Positions 16,904-25,655 of a stretch of 64,000 nucleotides of DNA are shown here, one piece after another (the stretch's first letter is position 1; every line of letters starts with the position of its first letter). Below the pieces are notes generated by a model. The model did not search any database, was not told the DNA's origin, and saw only the letters and a list, made by a program, of their open reading frames with translations. The position numbers and the translations under genes are program-made. This DNA comes from CAVVGZ01 sp963841845 (GTDB lineage: Bacteria; Chloroflexota; Anaerolineae; Anaerolineales; Anaerolineaceae), in contig CAWJEG010000007.1 of assembly GCA_963841845.1 (NCBI GenBank), positions 1 through 64,000 on the forward strand. The letters are read 5' to 3'.

Positions 16904-17383
16904 TCACTCATTTTGGGAACTACCTTCGAAAAGATCCAGCCAATAATTAACATCCCTTTCATCAATGGCAGGATCATTTACCTGGCCTTCCCCATCCCTG
17001 GCCTGAATGGCAGTCTTGAGTTCTCCGGCAAAAACCTCCGATGAGATAATTTTTGCCCTGTTTTCTCTGGCATTTTTTTGAACCATATTGTCAGAACTGA
17101 TGACAGAATAGTTCGCCGCGGATTTTCCAAGCGATTTCAGACGGCCCAGGATGGCGTCATCGGCTGAATGTCCCCGGGCCACAAAAAATGCGGTTACATT
17201 TCCATAGTTTCTTTTTCCGGAAAATCCTGGTGGAGCCTGATCAAAATATACTTCTATCCGTTTCCGTCGCTTCCGTGCAAAAACCTGAAGCACCTGGATC
17301 AATTCGATTTCATCATCCATTGCAGCCAGGTCAAGCCAGGGTATTTTTCCAATTAGATTGTGTCCATCAACAAGATAGGTCAT
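16904..17383 (-). CDS. NYN domain (YacP-like) putative ribonuclease
   Basis: 159 aa. A PIN-like NYN fold covering almost the whole protein: YLVDGHNLIG with the first catalytic Asp at residue 6, RIEVYFDQAPPG, GHSADDAILGRL with the paired acidic residues, and VISSDN with the last Asp. Such proteins cleave or bind RNA using acidic residues and Mg2+. The length fits YacP/Rae1-like single-domain members. Transcribed divergently from the dnaX operon, with 75 bases between the chosen start codons. Confidence 0.82.
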   Translation of the reverse strand: MTYLVDGHNLIGKIPWLDLAAMDDEIELIQVLQVFARKRRKRIEVYFDQAPPGFSGKRNYGNVTAFFVARGHSADDAILGRLKSLGKSAANYSVISSDNMVQKNARENRAKIISSEVFAGELKTAIQARDGEGQVNDPAIDERDVNYWLDLFEGSSQNE

Positions 17384-17458
17384 AAGCGTTAGCCGGGTCA
17401 GGGAGTGTTTTTATTTTATCCCTAAATTATGCTATCATTCAAACAATCGGAAAAAATT

Positions 17459-17977
17459 ATGTACAAATGGAAAAGGGTATTCCCGTTTATTCTTTTAAAT
17501 ATCTTTATTTCGGCACTCACTACATTGGCAGTGTTATGGTGGTGGGATAATTACCAGCGGCCGGCTTTCCTGAGCGGCATCCCGTTGCCTGTTGGCTTGC
17601 AGGAAGGTACCAATCCTTCGGATTCCATTTCTCAGGACCCATCAGACCATTCTGAGGGTTCAGGACAGGCAGAAATTTCGATTCTCAGCGTGATTGCTGC
17701 GGGAGACCCAACCAATGAGGCAGTCCTGATTAAGCAGGCTGATGAAGGGGAAACCTGGCTCACAGATTGGAGATTGTTTGACCAGGATGGCAATACGTTT
17801 GTTTTCCCGGAACTGCTGCTGAATCAGAATGGTGCTGTCCAGGTTTTTACCAGGCCGGGAATGAACACCGTAATTGAACTATTCTGGGGATTGCAGGAAC
17901 CGGTTTGGAGCAGCAAGGAGATGGTTACACTGGTAGATAGGCAAAATTCCATCCGCGCCACATATCAAATTCCTTAA
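17459..17977 (+). CDS. Membrane-anchored lamin-tail-domain protein
   Basis: 172 aa from the ATG at 17459; an ATG ten codons earlier is possible. One N-terminal membrane anchor (FPFILLNIFISALTTLAVLWWW), a polar Ser/Asp/Gly linker, then an Ig-like lamin tail domain of about 85 residues: NEAVLIKQADEGETWLTDW, RLFDQDGNTFVFPEL, RPGMNTVIELFWG, and a TLVDRQNSIRATYQI end. Bacterial lamin-tail domains are extracytoplasmic binding modules. First gene of the operon with DUF1992 and dnaX, seven bases ahead of the former; no functional link to replication is evident. Confidence 0.72.
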   Translation: MYKWKRVFPFILLNIFISALTTLAVLWWWDNYQRPAFLSGIPLPVGLQEGTNPSDSISQDPSDHSEGSGQAEISILSVIAAGDPTNEAVLIKQADEGETWLTDWRLFDQDGNTFVFPELLLNQNGAVQVFTRPGMNTVIELFWGLQEPVWSSKEMVTLVDRQNSIRATYQIP

Positions 17978-17984
17978 GGGTGGA

Positions 17985-18440
17985 ATGATGAACATCATTG
18001 AGGTCATTGCCGAGGAGCGCATTCAACAGGCCATTGCAGATGGCCAGTTCATCAATCTTCAAGGTCAAGGAAAACCGCTCCAGGGAATTATAGATGATGA
18101 TACTCCCATAGAAACGCGTCTCACCCATCACATTCTCAAGAATAATGGCTTCAATTTGCCATGGATCGACCTGCAGCAAGAAATCCAGTCCATACTTACT
18201 TCTGCCCGGTCATATTTAAAGCTATTCTACCTGGTTGGAAATGACCCTGAAATAAATCGGAAGGTTCTTCAACACTTTAGTGAAAAAGTAGAGAAAATCA
18301 ATAGGCTGATAATGTTATATAACCTCAAGGTTCCACTAACTAGTTTGCAATATCTCCCCCTCTCCGTGGAAAAAGAGATATCGGGCTTCCAAAAATCCCT
18401 TATGAATGACTGCCCGGATTTGGAAAGGATACGATTATGA
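17985..18440 (+). CDS. DUF1992 (DnaJC28-like conserved region) protein
   Basis: 151 aa. The N-terminal half carries the DUF1992 signature: AEERIQQAIADGQF, then NLQGQGKPLQ, then a helix ending in GFNLPWIDLQQEI. This is the region found in human DNAJC28 and in bacterial YhdN-like proteins. Function unknown. Its stop overlaps the dnaX start (ATGA, 18437-18440), so the two are translationally coupled. Confidence 0.8.
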   Translation: MMNIIEVIAEERIQQAIADGQFINLQGQGKPLQGIIDDDTPIETRLTHHILKNNGFNLPWIDLQQEIQSILTSARSYLKLFYLVGNDPEINRKVLQHFSEKVEKINRLIMLYNLKVPLTSLQYLPLSVEKEISGFQKSLMNDCPDLERIRL

Positions 18441-20068
18441 CCAGAGCCCTCTATCGCACCTGGAGGCCGGCACAGTGGGAAGAAATTATCGGCCAGGAAC
18501 ATGTTGTTCAAACTTTGAGAAATGCAATACGGGCAAATCGCATTGGTCATGCATACCTTTTTGCCGGTCCACGCGGAACGGGAAAAACAACCACGGCCCG
18601 GTTATTGGCTAAAGCTGTAAATTGCCTTGACCCAGACCCGGGTAATCACCCCTGTAATCAATGTGAGTTCTGTAAGGCCGTAAATGAAAGCCGCTTTTTG
18701 GACCTGATTGAGATTGATGCCGCATCGAATACCAGTGTTGAGGATGTGCGCGCCCTCCGGGATAAAATTAATTTTTCCCCTAATCAGGGTAAGTATAAAG
18801 TTTACATTATCGATGAAGTCCATATGCTCTCAACTGCTGCCTTTAACGCCCTTCTGAAAACATTGGAGGAGCCGCCCATTCATGCCATTTTTATACTGGC
18901 TACAACTGAGGTCCATAAAATCCCGCCTACCGTCTTGTCTCGCTGCCAGAGACATGAATTCCGTAGAATATCCAACAAGCAAATCTCTGATCATCTTGCA
19001 GTTATGGCTCAAAAAGAGGGCATACAGGTGGAAGATAAAGCCCTTAACTTGATTGCCAGGCAGTCAACCGGCAGTTTAAGAGATGCAATCTCCTTGCTGG
19101 ACCAGCTCTCCTCACTGGGAGGCACTTTGACATTGTCTATCACTCAGAATGTGCTGGGCACTGCCACTACCCAGGTGGTAATTGATTTGGTCGATGCAAT
19201 CCTTTCTGGAGATGCAAAAAAAGGCATATCATCCATCCATCTTTCCCTGGATGCGGGAAGTGATCCCAGGCAAATCGCACGCCAGGTTGTTGATTATCTG
19301 CGAACTCTGCTGCTGCTTCAGATGAACAGCACCCAATTCAGTGATCTCAACCAGGAGCTTCACCAGGTTTCCAGCAAACAAGCCAGGAGCTTTTCTCAGG
19401 ATCATCTGATAAAAACCATCAAATCCTTCAACACCGCTGCCACTGAACCCAAAACAGGGTGGCATCCTGCATTGCTTTTGGAACTTGCCTTGGCAGAAGC
19501 CCTCAAACCCCCAATGGTATCCGGGCGTATAGAAAATCAGAAACCAATAGAAGTTCCGATGGTTAATAAACCGGCAGGTATAAGAGAAAACCGGCCGGAG
19601 AGTATCGATATCCCCGTCATGCACCCAGCCCAGATAGAAAAGCCACCCCCCCAGCCTCAATCCGCTATTAATCCTGCCGGCGCAAATCTGCATGGTGATT
19701 TCTCCCCCCCGGGCGAGGAGGTTGAACTTAAGCACATAAGAGACCACTGGAAGGAAATTCGTGCTTTCGTTAAGGAGCGCAGTAAACATGCGGAAGCATT
19801 ATTAAACTCCTGCAAGCTCGTTGCAGTAAAAGATAATACCCTTTTTTTGGGATTTGCCACAGAAGTGCTACGATCTAATATGAATACCGATCGTAATAAG
19901 GAATTAATCCAACAGGCAATGTTGCATATTATGCAGGCAGATCTCAAATTGGCATGCATCCTGATAAACCAGGATATGGCAGGGCTTCCACCCGAACTCG
20001 ACCTGGAAGAGGATGGAATCGTCGGGACCGCTCTTACCCTTGGGGGTAAAATTGTGAAGCAGGAATAA
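18437..20068 (+). CDS. dnaX: DNA polymerase III subunit gamma/tau
   Basis: 543 aa. Clamp-loader AAA+ ATPase: Walker A GPRGTGKT (44-51), zinc ligands Cys63, Cys73, Cys76 and Cys79, Walker B IIDEVHML (124-131), the SRC motif in LSRCQRHEF, and sensor 2 GSLRDAISLLDQL. A Pro-rich linker (about 365-425) leads to a C-terminal tau-like domain that would hold the polymerase. It drives loading of the beta clamp. An A7 tract at 19216-19222 lies in domain III, too early to serve as the usual gamma frameshift site. Followed by ybaB and recR, the classic dnaX-ybaB-recR order. Confidence 0.95.
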   Translation: MTRALYRTWRPAQWEEIIGQEHVVQTLRNAIRANRIGHAYLFAGPRGTGKTTTARLLAKAVNCLDPDPGNHPCNQCEFCKAVNESRFLDLIEIDAASNTSVEDVRALRDKINFSPNQGKYKVYIIDEVHMLSTAAFNALLKTLEEPPIHAIFILATTEVHKIPPTVLSRCQRHEFRRISNKQISDHLAVMAQKEGIQVEDKALNLIARQSTGSLRDAISLLDQLSSLGGTLTLSITQNVLGTATTQVVIDLVDAILSGDAKKGISSIHLSLDAGSDPRQIARQVVDYLRTLLLLQMNSTQFSDLNQELHQVSSKQARSFSQDHLIKTIKSFNTAATEPKTGWHPALLLELALAEALKPPMVSGRIENQKPIEVPMVNKPAGIRENRPESIDIPVMHPAQIEKPPPQPQSAINPAGANLHGDFSPPGEEVELKHIRDHWKEIRAFVKERSKHAEALLNSCKLVAVKDNTLFLGFATEVLRSNMNTDRNKELIQQAMLHIMQADLKLACILINQDMAGLPPELDLEEDGIVGTALTLGGKIVKQE

Positions 20069-20101
20069 TGGTTAAAATATTTCTAAATCAAGGAGAATGA
20101 G

Positions 20102-20437
20102 ATGGCAAAAGGCTTTAATCGGCCCAGGGGCAGCAGCCCTGGGGGAATGATGCAGCAGATTAAACAAATGCAGGAACAAATGGCTGCCGCTCAAGCACAA
20201 TTGGCAGAGGAAACTGTGACCTCCAGCGTTGGGGGTGGAACCGTTAAAATTACCATGACCGGCGACCAGGTATGCAAGAATGTTATCATCGATCCAGAAC
20301 TGCTCAACGATCCTGATGTTGAAATGCTGCAAGATTTGATTTTATCCGCAATCAATGCCAGTCTGGAACAATCCCGCACACTTGCCGCCGAGCGCATGGG
20401 CCCGCTGGCATCCGGTTTGCCCGGCTTGGGGATCTAA
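20102..20437 (+). CDS. ybaB: YbaB/EbfC nucleoid-associated protein
   Basis: 111 aa, full length. The N-terminal helix with a Gln/Met-rich stretch (MMQQIKQMQEQMAAAQAQL) is followed by the strand pattern SVGGGTVKITMTGDQVCKNVIIDPELL and the C-terminal DLILSAINASLEQ helix of EbfC. It forms homodimers that bind DNA and shape the nucleoid. It sits between dnaX and recR, as in most bacteria. Confidence 0.93.
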   Translation: MAKGFNRPRGSSPGGMMQQIKQMQEQMAAAQAQLAEETVTSSVGGGTVKITMTGDQVCKNVIIDPELLNDPDVEMLQDLILSAINASLEQSRTLAAERMGPLASGLPGLGI

Positions 20438-20440
20438 TAG

Positions 20441-21049
20441 ATGGCTGTCTTACCGCTGCCGGTTAATAACCTCATATCGGCACTGGAACGCCTGCCTGGT
20501 ATCGGTCCTAAAACTGCCTCAAGGCTTGCTTTCTTCTTGCTGCGCAGCCCGGATGAAATTTCTCAGCAATTGGCAGCTGCCTTGCAGGACATAAAAAAAG
20601 CGACCGGTGCCTGTAAACGCTGTTTCCATATCACCCTGGTTGAACAGGAATTTTGTGACATTTGCCAGGATTCCCGCCGGGACGAGAGCATCATATGTGT
20701 GGTTGAGGACCCGCTTGATGTCCTTGCCATCGAACGGACAGGAATTTTCCAGGGACGCTATCATGTATTAATGGGAGTTCTTTCCCCGATCGAAGGAATC
20801 GGCCCGGAAGACCTAAAAATCCGTCCGCTCATCGAACGCATTCACAATGAGGCTGTACGGGAAATTATTATCGCCACCAATCCAAGCATGGAGGGTGATG
20901 CAACTGCCATTTATTTACAGAAGCAGTTCCATTCCACAGGCGTTCGAATCACACGGCTGGCACGCGGCCTCCCAATGGGTGGCGATCTGGAGTACGCTGA
21001 TCAAAACACCCTGCTGCGTGCCCTGGCAGGCAGGCAGGATATGGGCTGA
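20441..21049 (+). CDS. recR: Recombination protein RecR
   Basis: 202 aa, full length. A helix-hairpin-helix LERLPGIGPKTA (15-26), a C4 zinc finger (Cys58, Cys61, Cys72, Cys75), a Toprim domain with CVVEDPLDVLAIERTG, and the Walker-B-like C-terminal RLARGLPMGGDLEYAD. RecR works with RecO, and sometimes RecF, to load RecA on gapped DNA. It begins three bases after ybaB, so the two are coupled. Confidence 0.95.
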   Translation: MAVLPLPVNNLISALERLPGIGPKTASRLAFFLLRSPDEISQQLAAALQDIKKATGACKRCFHITLVEQEFCDICQDSRRDESIICVVEDPLDVLAIERTGIFQGRYHVLMGVLSPIEGIGPEDLKIRPLIERIHNEAVREIIIATNPSMEGDATAIYLQKQFHSTGVRITRLARGLPMGGDLEYADQNTLLRALAGRQDMG

Positions 21050-21104
21050 CAGTTTTTTTTGGTTCTGCTCTAATCCAAATTCCAGTTAAAGTATCTACTA
21101 TCAT

Positions 21105-21144
21105 AAAAAGCGCAGCCCTCCATTATGGTCATTCCGGGCTGCGC
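21105..21144 (-). terminator. Terminator of the HerA-like gene
   Basis: Minus strand: GCGCAGCCC (21144-21136) pairs with GGGCTGCGC (21118-21110), 17-base loop, followed by TTTTTATG. It ends the leftward ATPase transcript; it may also slow transcripts leaving recR, but has no U tract in that direction. Confidence 0.7.
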
Positions 21145-21186
21145 CAACTATTTAATCCAGTACTTTAGAATGTCGTTTTTAACCGG

Positions 21187-23694
21187 TTACTTCTCGAAAG
21201 CCGCGATTTCTCGCAGTTCCCCCGACGGAGTTTTGACAAGATAGTATGGCAGCCATAAGATTCCATTTAACTCAAGGAAAATATCCTTTTTAAGTGGGCT
21301 GAGCGGGATTTCCGTGATTCGATCGGCTGCATCTGCCCATTTATCTTTTAGCTCTTGCAGACTATCCTTGTATTCCTTATCCAGGTCAGCCAAATCCTTT
21401 TCAAGCATTTCCTTTTCTTGCTTTTCCTGTTCCAGGTTGCCTTTTGCCTGGGAAGTAAGCCGGCGCTTGGTCATAGAAGAAGAGATGCTCTTCTTGCGCC
21501 TGGATAGCAAGCTGAATAATAACTCCCCACCGGCACCCAATTCTTCCAACTTTCGTTTTCCAAGCTCATCTTGGGCTTCATCCACCTCCATCACCTGGCG
21601 GTCAACCTTGCGTTGAATCGCCTTGATCTTATCTTCATATTTCTTAATAATGGGTTTCTGTTCAGCCATTATGGCATCATCCAAGGCTTTTCTGTAACGG
21701 TTTTGAAAGTCCTCCTCGGATTCATTGAGTTTATTATATATTTTCAAATCCTCAATTGCCTTGATTTGAATAGTACCGGTACGGTAGATCCAATCAATAA
21801 AATCGTTTTGCATGGATTTCAGCTGGCGATCGTTCGATAACCAGCCAGGCAGCACAGCATATCCCTGGTTTGGCATTGGCTGGCGGTCGATTTTTTCCGG
21901 CAGAATATTCTTCCATGAGTATGTCGGCCAGTCCACCATGCCTCCTGCAAAGTCATCCACCAGCGCAGTTACCCGTTTCACATAATCCACTCCATAACGG
22001 TTGGAAATGTATCGTATTTGGGCCTGCGAAAGGAGAGCTGGCTGGTATATTATCCCTTCCGCTTCCGGGGACCCTTCGATATCCATTTGATGATTAGAAA
22101 TTGCTTTTGCAATTCCAATTTCATTGGATAAGAAATATTCAGCAACCCCTGCTGGAACCGCTGGTTTCGTTTTATAGTATTTACTGGAGACCACCCCGGA
22201 GGATTTCCCCACCGGTGCAGGTTGTTCCAAGCCGGGTTTCCTATCAACGGGTAAATCCTTGGATATTGGTATTGCCGGCTCACTAGCTGTGCCTGCATTG
22301 ACCAGCTTGTTCAAAGCGGGAATCTGGTTTGGGGTGAGGGGACCGGCCAGGTAATTCATCGCCCATCTTGTTTGGAAAATCGCCGGTTTGGACTCGTGTA
22401 CATTGTGCAGCAGAAAGACTCGTTTTCCCAACCCTGAAATTATCCGGTCAACTTCACCAATATCCAGGGTACCGCCTGTGTTCTGCAGGCCATCCAGAAG
22501 ACGCATCTTATCCCGCTCAGTTTGCAGCCGGCCAATCATCCAGGTGCCCATATTCGAGAGAGCCTTGTAATCCAGGTCTACCGGGTTCTGGGTAGCCAGG
22601 ACAAGCCCAATTCCAAAGGCGCGCGCCTGCTTGAGCAGCCGCAGCAGAACACCCCTTGAGGGTGGATTCTGGACCGGTGGCAGGTAGCCAAGTACTTCAT
22701 CAAAATAAACCAGTGCCCTTAAGCCGCTGGTTCCTCTTTGCGATCGCATCCAGGTTTCTATGGAAGCAAATAACAGGGTCACAAAAAACATGCGCGTGCT
22801 GTCATCCAGGTGGGCAAGGTAAAATACGCTGTGGCGCGGTTTACCTTCCGGTGTGTATAAAAGTTGGCCGACATCCAGTGACTGTCCTTCCATCCACGTC
22901 TGGAAGGAGGGAGACGCTAGAAAATTATTGAGCAGTATTGCCAGCTCAGTACGGTCCTTAACTGGGAAAAAACTATCCAATGGAAAAGCTCCCAGCCTTT
23001 CCATTGGAGGATTCTGAACCTGCATGATCAAATCCGTAAGGGTTAAGGATTTTCCCTGGCTCCAGGAATGTTCCATCAGGTTGGAGAGCAAAATATGCTC
23101 GCGCGACCGCAGCGGGTCAATATCTGCCAGGCCGACCAGGTTCAGTAAACCCGAGATTGTGCTTGAAATAAAATCACGCAGAGCTTCGCTGTTTTCCTTC
23201 CAGGGCATGTCTGGAACTTCAAATGAAGCCATAATATTTATTGGAATCCCGGCAGTGGATCCGGGTGTATAGATCGCATAATCCACAGCAGCGGATAGGG
23301 CGGTGATTTGTTCAGGACCCAAACCCCAATCTGCCAATCCCTTTTTCCACATGGCGGCAGTTTCTGCGGCTTTTTCTATTACGCTCTTCCCTTCCCGGCG
23401 GGCATTTTCAGCATCCATCCAGGGTTCGAAATCCTGCTGGGATAAGTTTGGGAAATGGAGCGCCAGGTTGGTCAAATCCCCTTTGGGATCAACAATAATC
23501 GCCGGGTAACCCTGCAGTGCAGCTTCTTCAAGCAGGCCAATACCCAGACCAGTTTTACCTGAACCAGTCATGCCGGTGATAACAGCGTGGGTGGTCAGAT
23601 CGGTAGGATCATAATAGAGGATCTCATCCAACCCTTTACGGGTTGCCTGGTCATATAGCTTTCCGAGATAGAACATACCCTTATTGTCTGCCAT
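21187..23694 (-). CDS. HerA/FtsK-like ATPase (DUF87-type helicase)
   Basis: 835 aa. Walker A GMTGSGKTGL (41-50), a second strand IIVDPKGDL, Walker B in ALVYFDEVLGYLPP, and the sensor region VLATQNPVDLDYKALSN with an arginine-finger-like IGRLQTERDK, all as in HerA-type ATPases. Residues about 620-790 are highly charged and predicted coiled coil (KRKLEELG, EKDLADLDKEYKDSLQELKDKWA). HerA relatives pump or translocate DNA as hexamers, often with the NurA nuclease; no nurA is adjacent. AGGAGG lies ten bases before the ATG, and it has its own promoter and terminator. A role in DNA translocation or end processing is inferred. Confidence 0.8.
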   Translation of the reverse strand: MADNKGMFYLGKLYDQATRKGLDEILYYDPTDLTTHAVITGMTGSGKTGLGIGLLEEAALQGYPAIIVDPKGDLTNLALHFPNLSQQDFEPWMDAENARREGKSVIEKAAETAAMWKKGLADWGLGPEQITALSAAVDYAIYTPGSTAGIPINIMASFEVPDMPWKENSEALRDFISSTISGLLNLVGLADIDPLRSREHILLSNLMEHSWSQGKSLTLTDLIMQVQNPPMERLGAFPLDSFFPVKDRTELAILLNNFLASPSFQTWMEGQSLDVGQLLYTPEGKPRHSVFYLAHLDDSTRMFFVTLLFASIETWMRSQRGTSGLRALVYFDEVLGYLPPVQNPPSRGVLLRLLKQARAFGIGLVLATQNPVDLDYKALSNMGTWMIGRLQTERDKMRLLDGLQNTGGTLDIGEVDRIISGLGKRVFLLHNVHESKPAIFQTRWAMNYLAGPLTPNQIPALNKLVNAGTASEPAIPISKDLPVDRKPGLEQPAPVGKSSGVVSSKYYKTKPAVPAGVAEYFLSNEIGIAKAISNHQMDIEGSPEAEGIIYQPALLSQAQIRYISNRYGVDYVKRVTALVDDFAGGMVDWPTYSWKNILPEKIDRQPMPNQGYAVLPGWLSNDRQLKSMQNDFIDWIYRTGTIQIKAIEDLKIYNKLNESEEDFQNRYRKALDDAIMAEQKPIIKKYEDKIKAIQRKVDRQVMEVDEAQDELGKRKLEELGAGGELLFSLLSRRKKSISSSMTKRRLTSQAKGNLEQEKQEKEMLEKDLADLDKEYKDSLQELKDKWADAADRITEIPLSPLKKDIFLELNGILWLPYYLVKTPSGELREIAAFEK

Positions 23695-23744
23695 TCTGAT
23701 ATCTTTCCTCCTGCAGATTGTAATAGATTATCCTCTGCATTTTA

Positions 23745-23773
23745 ATTATAGCGGTATCACTAATTTACTTCAA
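23745..23773 (-). promoter_or_regulatory. Promoter of the HerA-like gene
   Basis: Minus strand: -35 TTGAAG (23768-23773), a 17-base spacer and perfect -10 TATAAT (23745-23750), about 50 bases before the ATG. Confidence 0.72.
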
Positions 23774-23942
23774 CTGCACCATTTTTTGTGATAATTTTCG
23801 CGGTCAACGTCAGGGGAGAAATCCAATCTGGGTATTCCTAAGCGGGATAACCATTTTTATCAGAGATTATGGGGCAGTGGTGAGGGTAAAATATCCATGC
23901 AGGGAAAAAAATCTGGGAAAATTATAAACAAGGAAGGTATCC

Positions 23943-24518
23943 ATGACCACGGATTTGGAAACAATTCAAAATTATATTCATGATTTGAAAATAACCCTTG
24001 ACCGCATACCACCAGATTCCATTACCGCAGTAATCCAGGCATTAAGAAAGGCCAGGGACAACAAGAAACATGTTTTCTCATTTGGAAACGGCAGCAGCTC
24101 CGGGACTGCGGATGTATTGGGTGTGGCATATGGTAAAGGAGTCTTAAAGAATTCCCGCCTCCACGGCAGACCATCGTTGCGGCTGATCAGCCTGGCTTCC
24201 AATATGCCGATCTTCTCTGCCTGGGCGAATGACTCCGCCTATGAGGTTGTATTCTCTGAGCAGCTCCTCAGCCTGGGGGATGCCGGGGATGTTGCAATTG
24301 GTATCAGCGCCAGTGGAAATTCTCCCAACGTTATCAGAGGATTGGAGACCGCCCGCCAGATGAATATGACAACCATCGGCTGGACAGGATTTGACGGCGG
24401 AAAAATGAAAGAGTTCTGCGATATTTGTTTTACAGTCCCATCGACAAATATGGAGCATATTGAAGATATTCATATGATCCTCAACCACATCATCCTGCAC
24501 TGCTTACGAAAAGCATAA
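23943..24518 (+). CDS. SIS-domain protein, sedoheptulose-7-phosphate isomerase-like
   Basis: 191 aa, single SIS domain of GmhA type. Family motifs: HVFSFGNGSSSGTADVLG (phosphate-binding Ser/Gly loop), VAIGISASGNSPNVIRGL and the C-terminal NMEHIEDIHMILNHIILH helix. GmhA converts sedoheptulose 7-phosphate to a heptose phosphate for surface heptoses. Note the loop has 'GNGSSS' and the conserved GmhA His/Glu set is only partly visible, so a different phosphosugar substrate is possible. AAGGAAGG precedes the ATG; it stands alone, convergent with the cytochrome. Confidence 0.75.
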   Translation: MTTDLETIQNYIHDLKITLDRIPPDSITAVIQALRKARDNKKHVFSFGNGSSSGTADVLGVAYGKGVLKNSRLHGRPSLRLISLASNMPIFSAWANDSAYEVVFSEQLLSLGDAGDVAIGISASGNSPNVIRGLETARQMNMTTIGWTGFDGGKMKEFCDICFTVPSTNMEHIEDIHMILNHIILHCLRKA

Positions 24519-24548
24519 AAAAAGAGCTGCCCTGTTCAGGGCAGCTCT
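24517..24548 (-). terminator. Terminator of the cytochrome gene
   Basis: Minus strand: AGAGCTGCCCTG (24548-24537) pairs with CAGGGCAGCTCT (24534-24523) and is followed by seven T (24523-24517). It overlaps the stop codon end of the convergent SIS gene. Confidence 0.82.
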
Positions 24549-24569
24549 AAACTCAAGACAACTTACAAA

Positions 24570-25655
24570 TTACGGGCGAACCAGTTTGGAGAACTCCTCC
24601 ACGGGTACCTTCTGGTTTAGAGATTCGATGGAGTCATACAGAGCCTGGAGGACATACACGCCATTGTGCGTTGCAGCGCCGGGGTCCTTATAGCTGTACT
24701 GCAAGTTGTAGGCAGCTTCCAACAGGCGGGGTGTCCAGGATTTGTACTGGTTTTCCCTTGTGGCTTCTTCAGGATCAACAGCGCCGTTGCCATTGGCATC
24801 ATAGAAGAAGTATGGATAAGCCGTCGAAGAGTACAGGATCGGTTTTCCTGCAACTTCAGCCGCATATGCCAGGACTGCCTTGTAGAGCACTTCCTGTACA
24901 CCAGCGACTTCTTCTGCCAGCCCTTCCTCAACATCGCCATCGCCGTCGTAGTCACCAACTGACTTCATGCGAATCGTAGCAGGATCATCCACTCCGTGGC
25001 AGGTTTTGCAGGATGCCGTATCAATACCCAACTGGTGGGCATCATGGCAGTCTGCGCAGGCGTTGTATTCAGGCACATGCGCAAAAGGTCCGGCATATTC
25101 TTTGCCCGCATACTGGAACATACCCTCTGCTTCAGACCCGAACAGGGTTGCTCCGGCTGCAAAGTAATGCACATTAATGAAGCTGAAATCCTCATTTACG
25201 GTATCCGGATCGGCGCTGCCAACTGCTTTATTGACCGATGCAGTTGATTGGCGTCCCTGGTGGCAGTTCAGGCACAGGTTGGATTCGGGTTTTCCTTCAA
25301 ATCCCAGGCTGGCGCCATTCGGGAATTTTACCGTTTCCTGCTCATAGAGTGTGAAGGTGGTCAGGTCGGTATGGCAGGTTTCACACTGCAGTCCGTCAGA
25401 AATTGGTGCGCCAATGTTTGTTGCATATTTGATATATTGAGGTAGACCGGTAGCGCTGTGGCATTTGGCACATCCGGCAGGGACTTCACCTTCAGCATCC
25501 CAGTCACGGAAAGCCATCGATGACCCGTCAAAGTGTCCGGGATCGGTGCGGTAGGCTGCCGCCAGGTCAATCGGGGCTGCAATTTTGGTATTGAGGTCAG
25601 AGATCGAATCGTACAGCAGTTCGAGGATGATATTTGCCATTGTGGGCATATCCAC
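24570..25655 (-). CDS. Multihaem cytochrome c, intact C-terminal pentahaem half
   Basis: 361 aa open frame with five CXXCH haem-c sites in order: CAKCH, CETCH, CLNCH, CADCH and CKTCH. Between them lie FDGSSMAFRDWDAEG, QGRQSTASVNKA and an EF-hand-like acidic loop (DANGNGAVDPEEA). It is the second of two related modules; the first lies immediately upstream but is frameshifted. The ORF has no start signal or signal peptide of its own: the natural start is at 26798. An extracytoplasmic electron-transfer or respiratory role is inferred from the haem motifs and the lipoprotein leader of the upstream part. No oxidoreductase partner gene is adjacent. Confidence 0.8.
   Translation of the reverse strand: MDMPTMANIILELLYDSISDLNTKIAAPIDLAAAYRTDPGHFDGSSMAFRDWDAEGEVPAGCAKCHSATGLPQYIKYATNIGAPISDGLQCETCHTDLTTFTLYEQETVKFPNGASLGFEGKPESNLCLNCHQGRQSTASVNKAVGSADPDTVNEDFSFINVHYFAAGATLFGSEAEGMFQYAGKEYAGPFAHVPEYNACADCHDAHQLGIDTASCKTCHGVDDPATIRMKSVGDYDGDGDVEEGLAEEVAGVQEVLYKAVLAYAAEVAGKPILYSSTAYPYFFYDANGNGAVDPEEATRENQYKSWTPRLLEAAYNLQYSYKDPGAATHNGVYVLQALYDSIESLNQKVPVEEFSKLVRP

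Noticed and set aside
19216..19222. A7 tract in dnaX as a possible programmed frameshift making a short gamma
   Set aside because: It lies near residue 260, before the collar region. A truncated product would lack domain III, unlike known gamma proteins.
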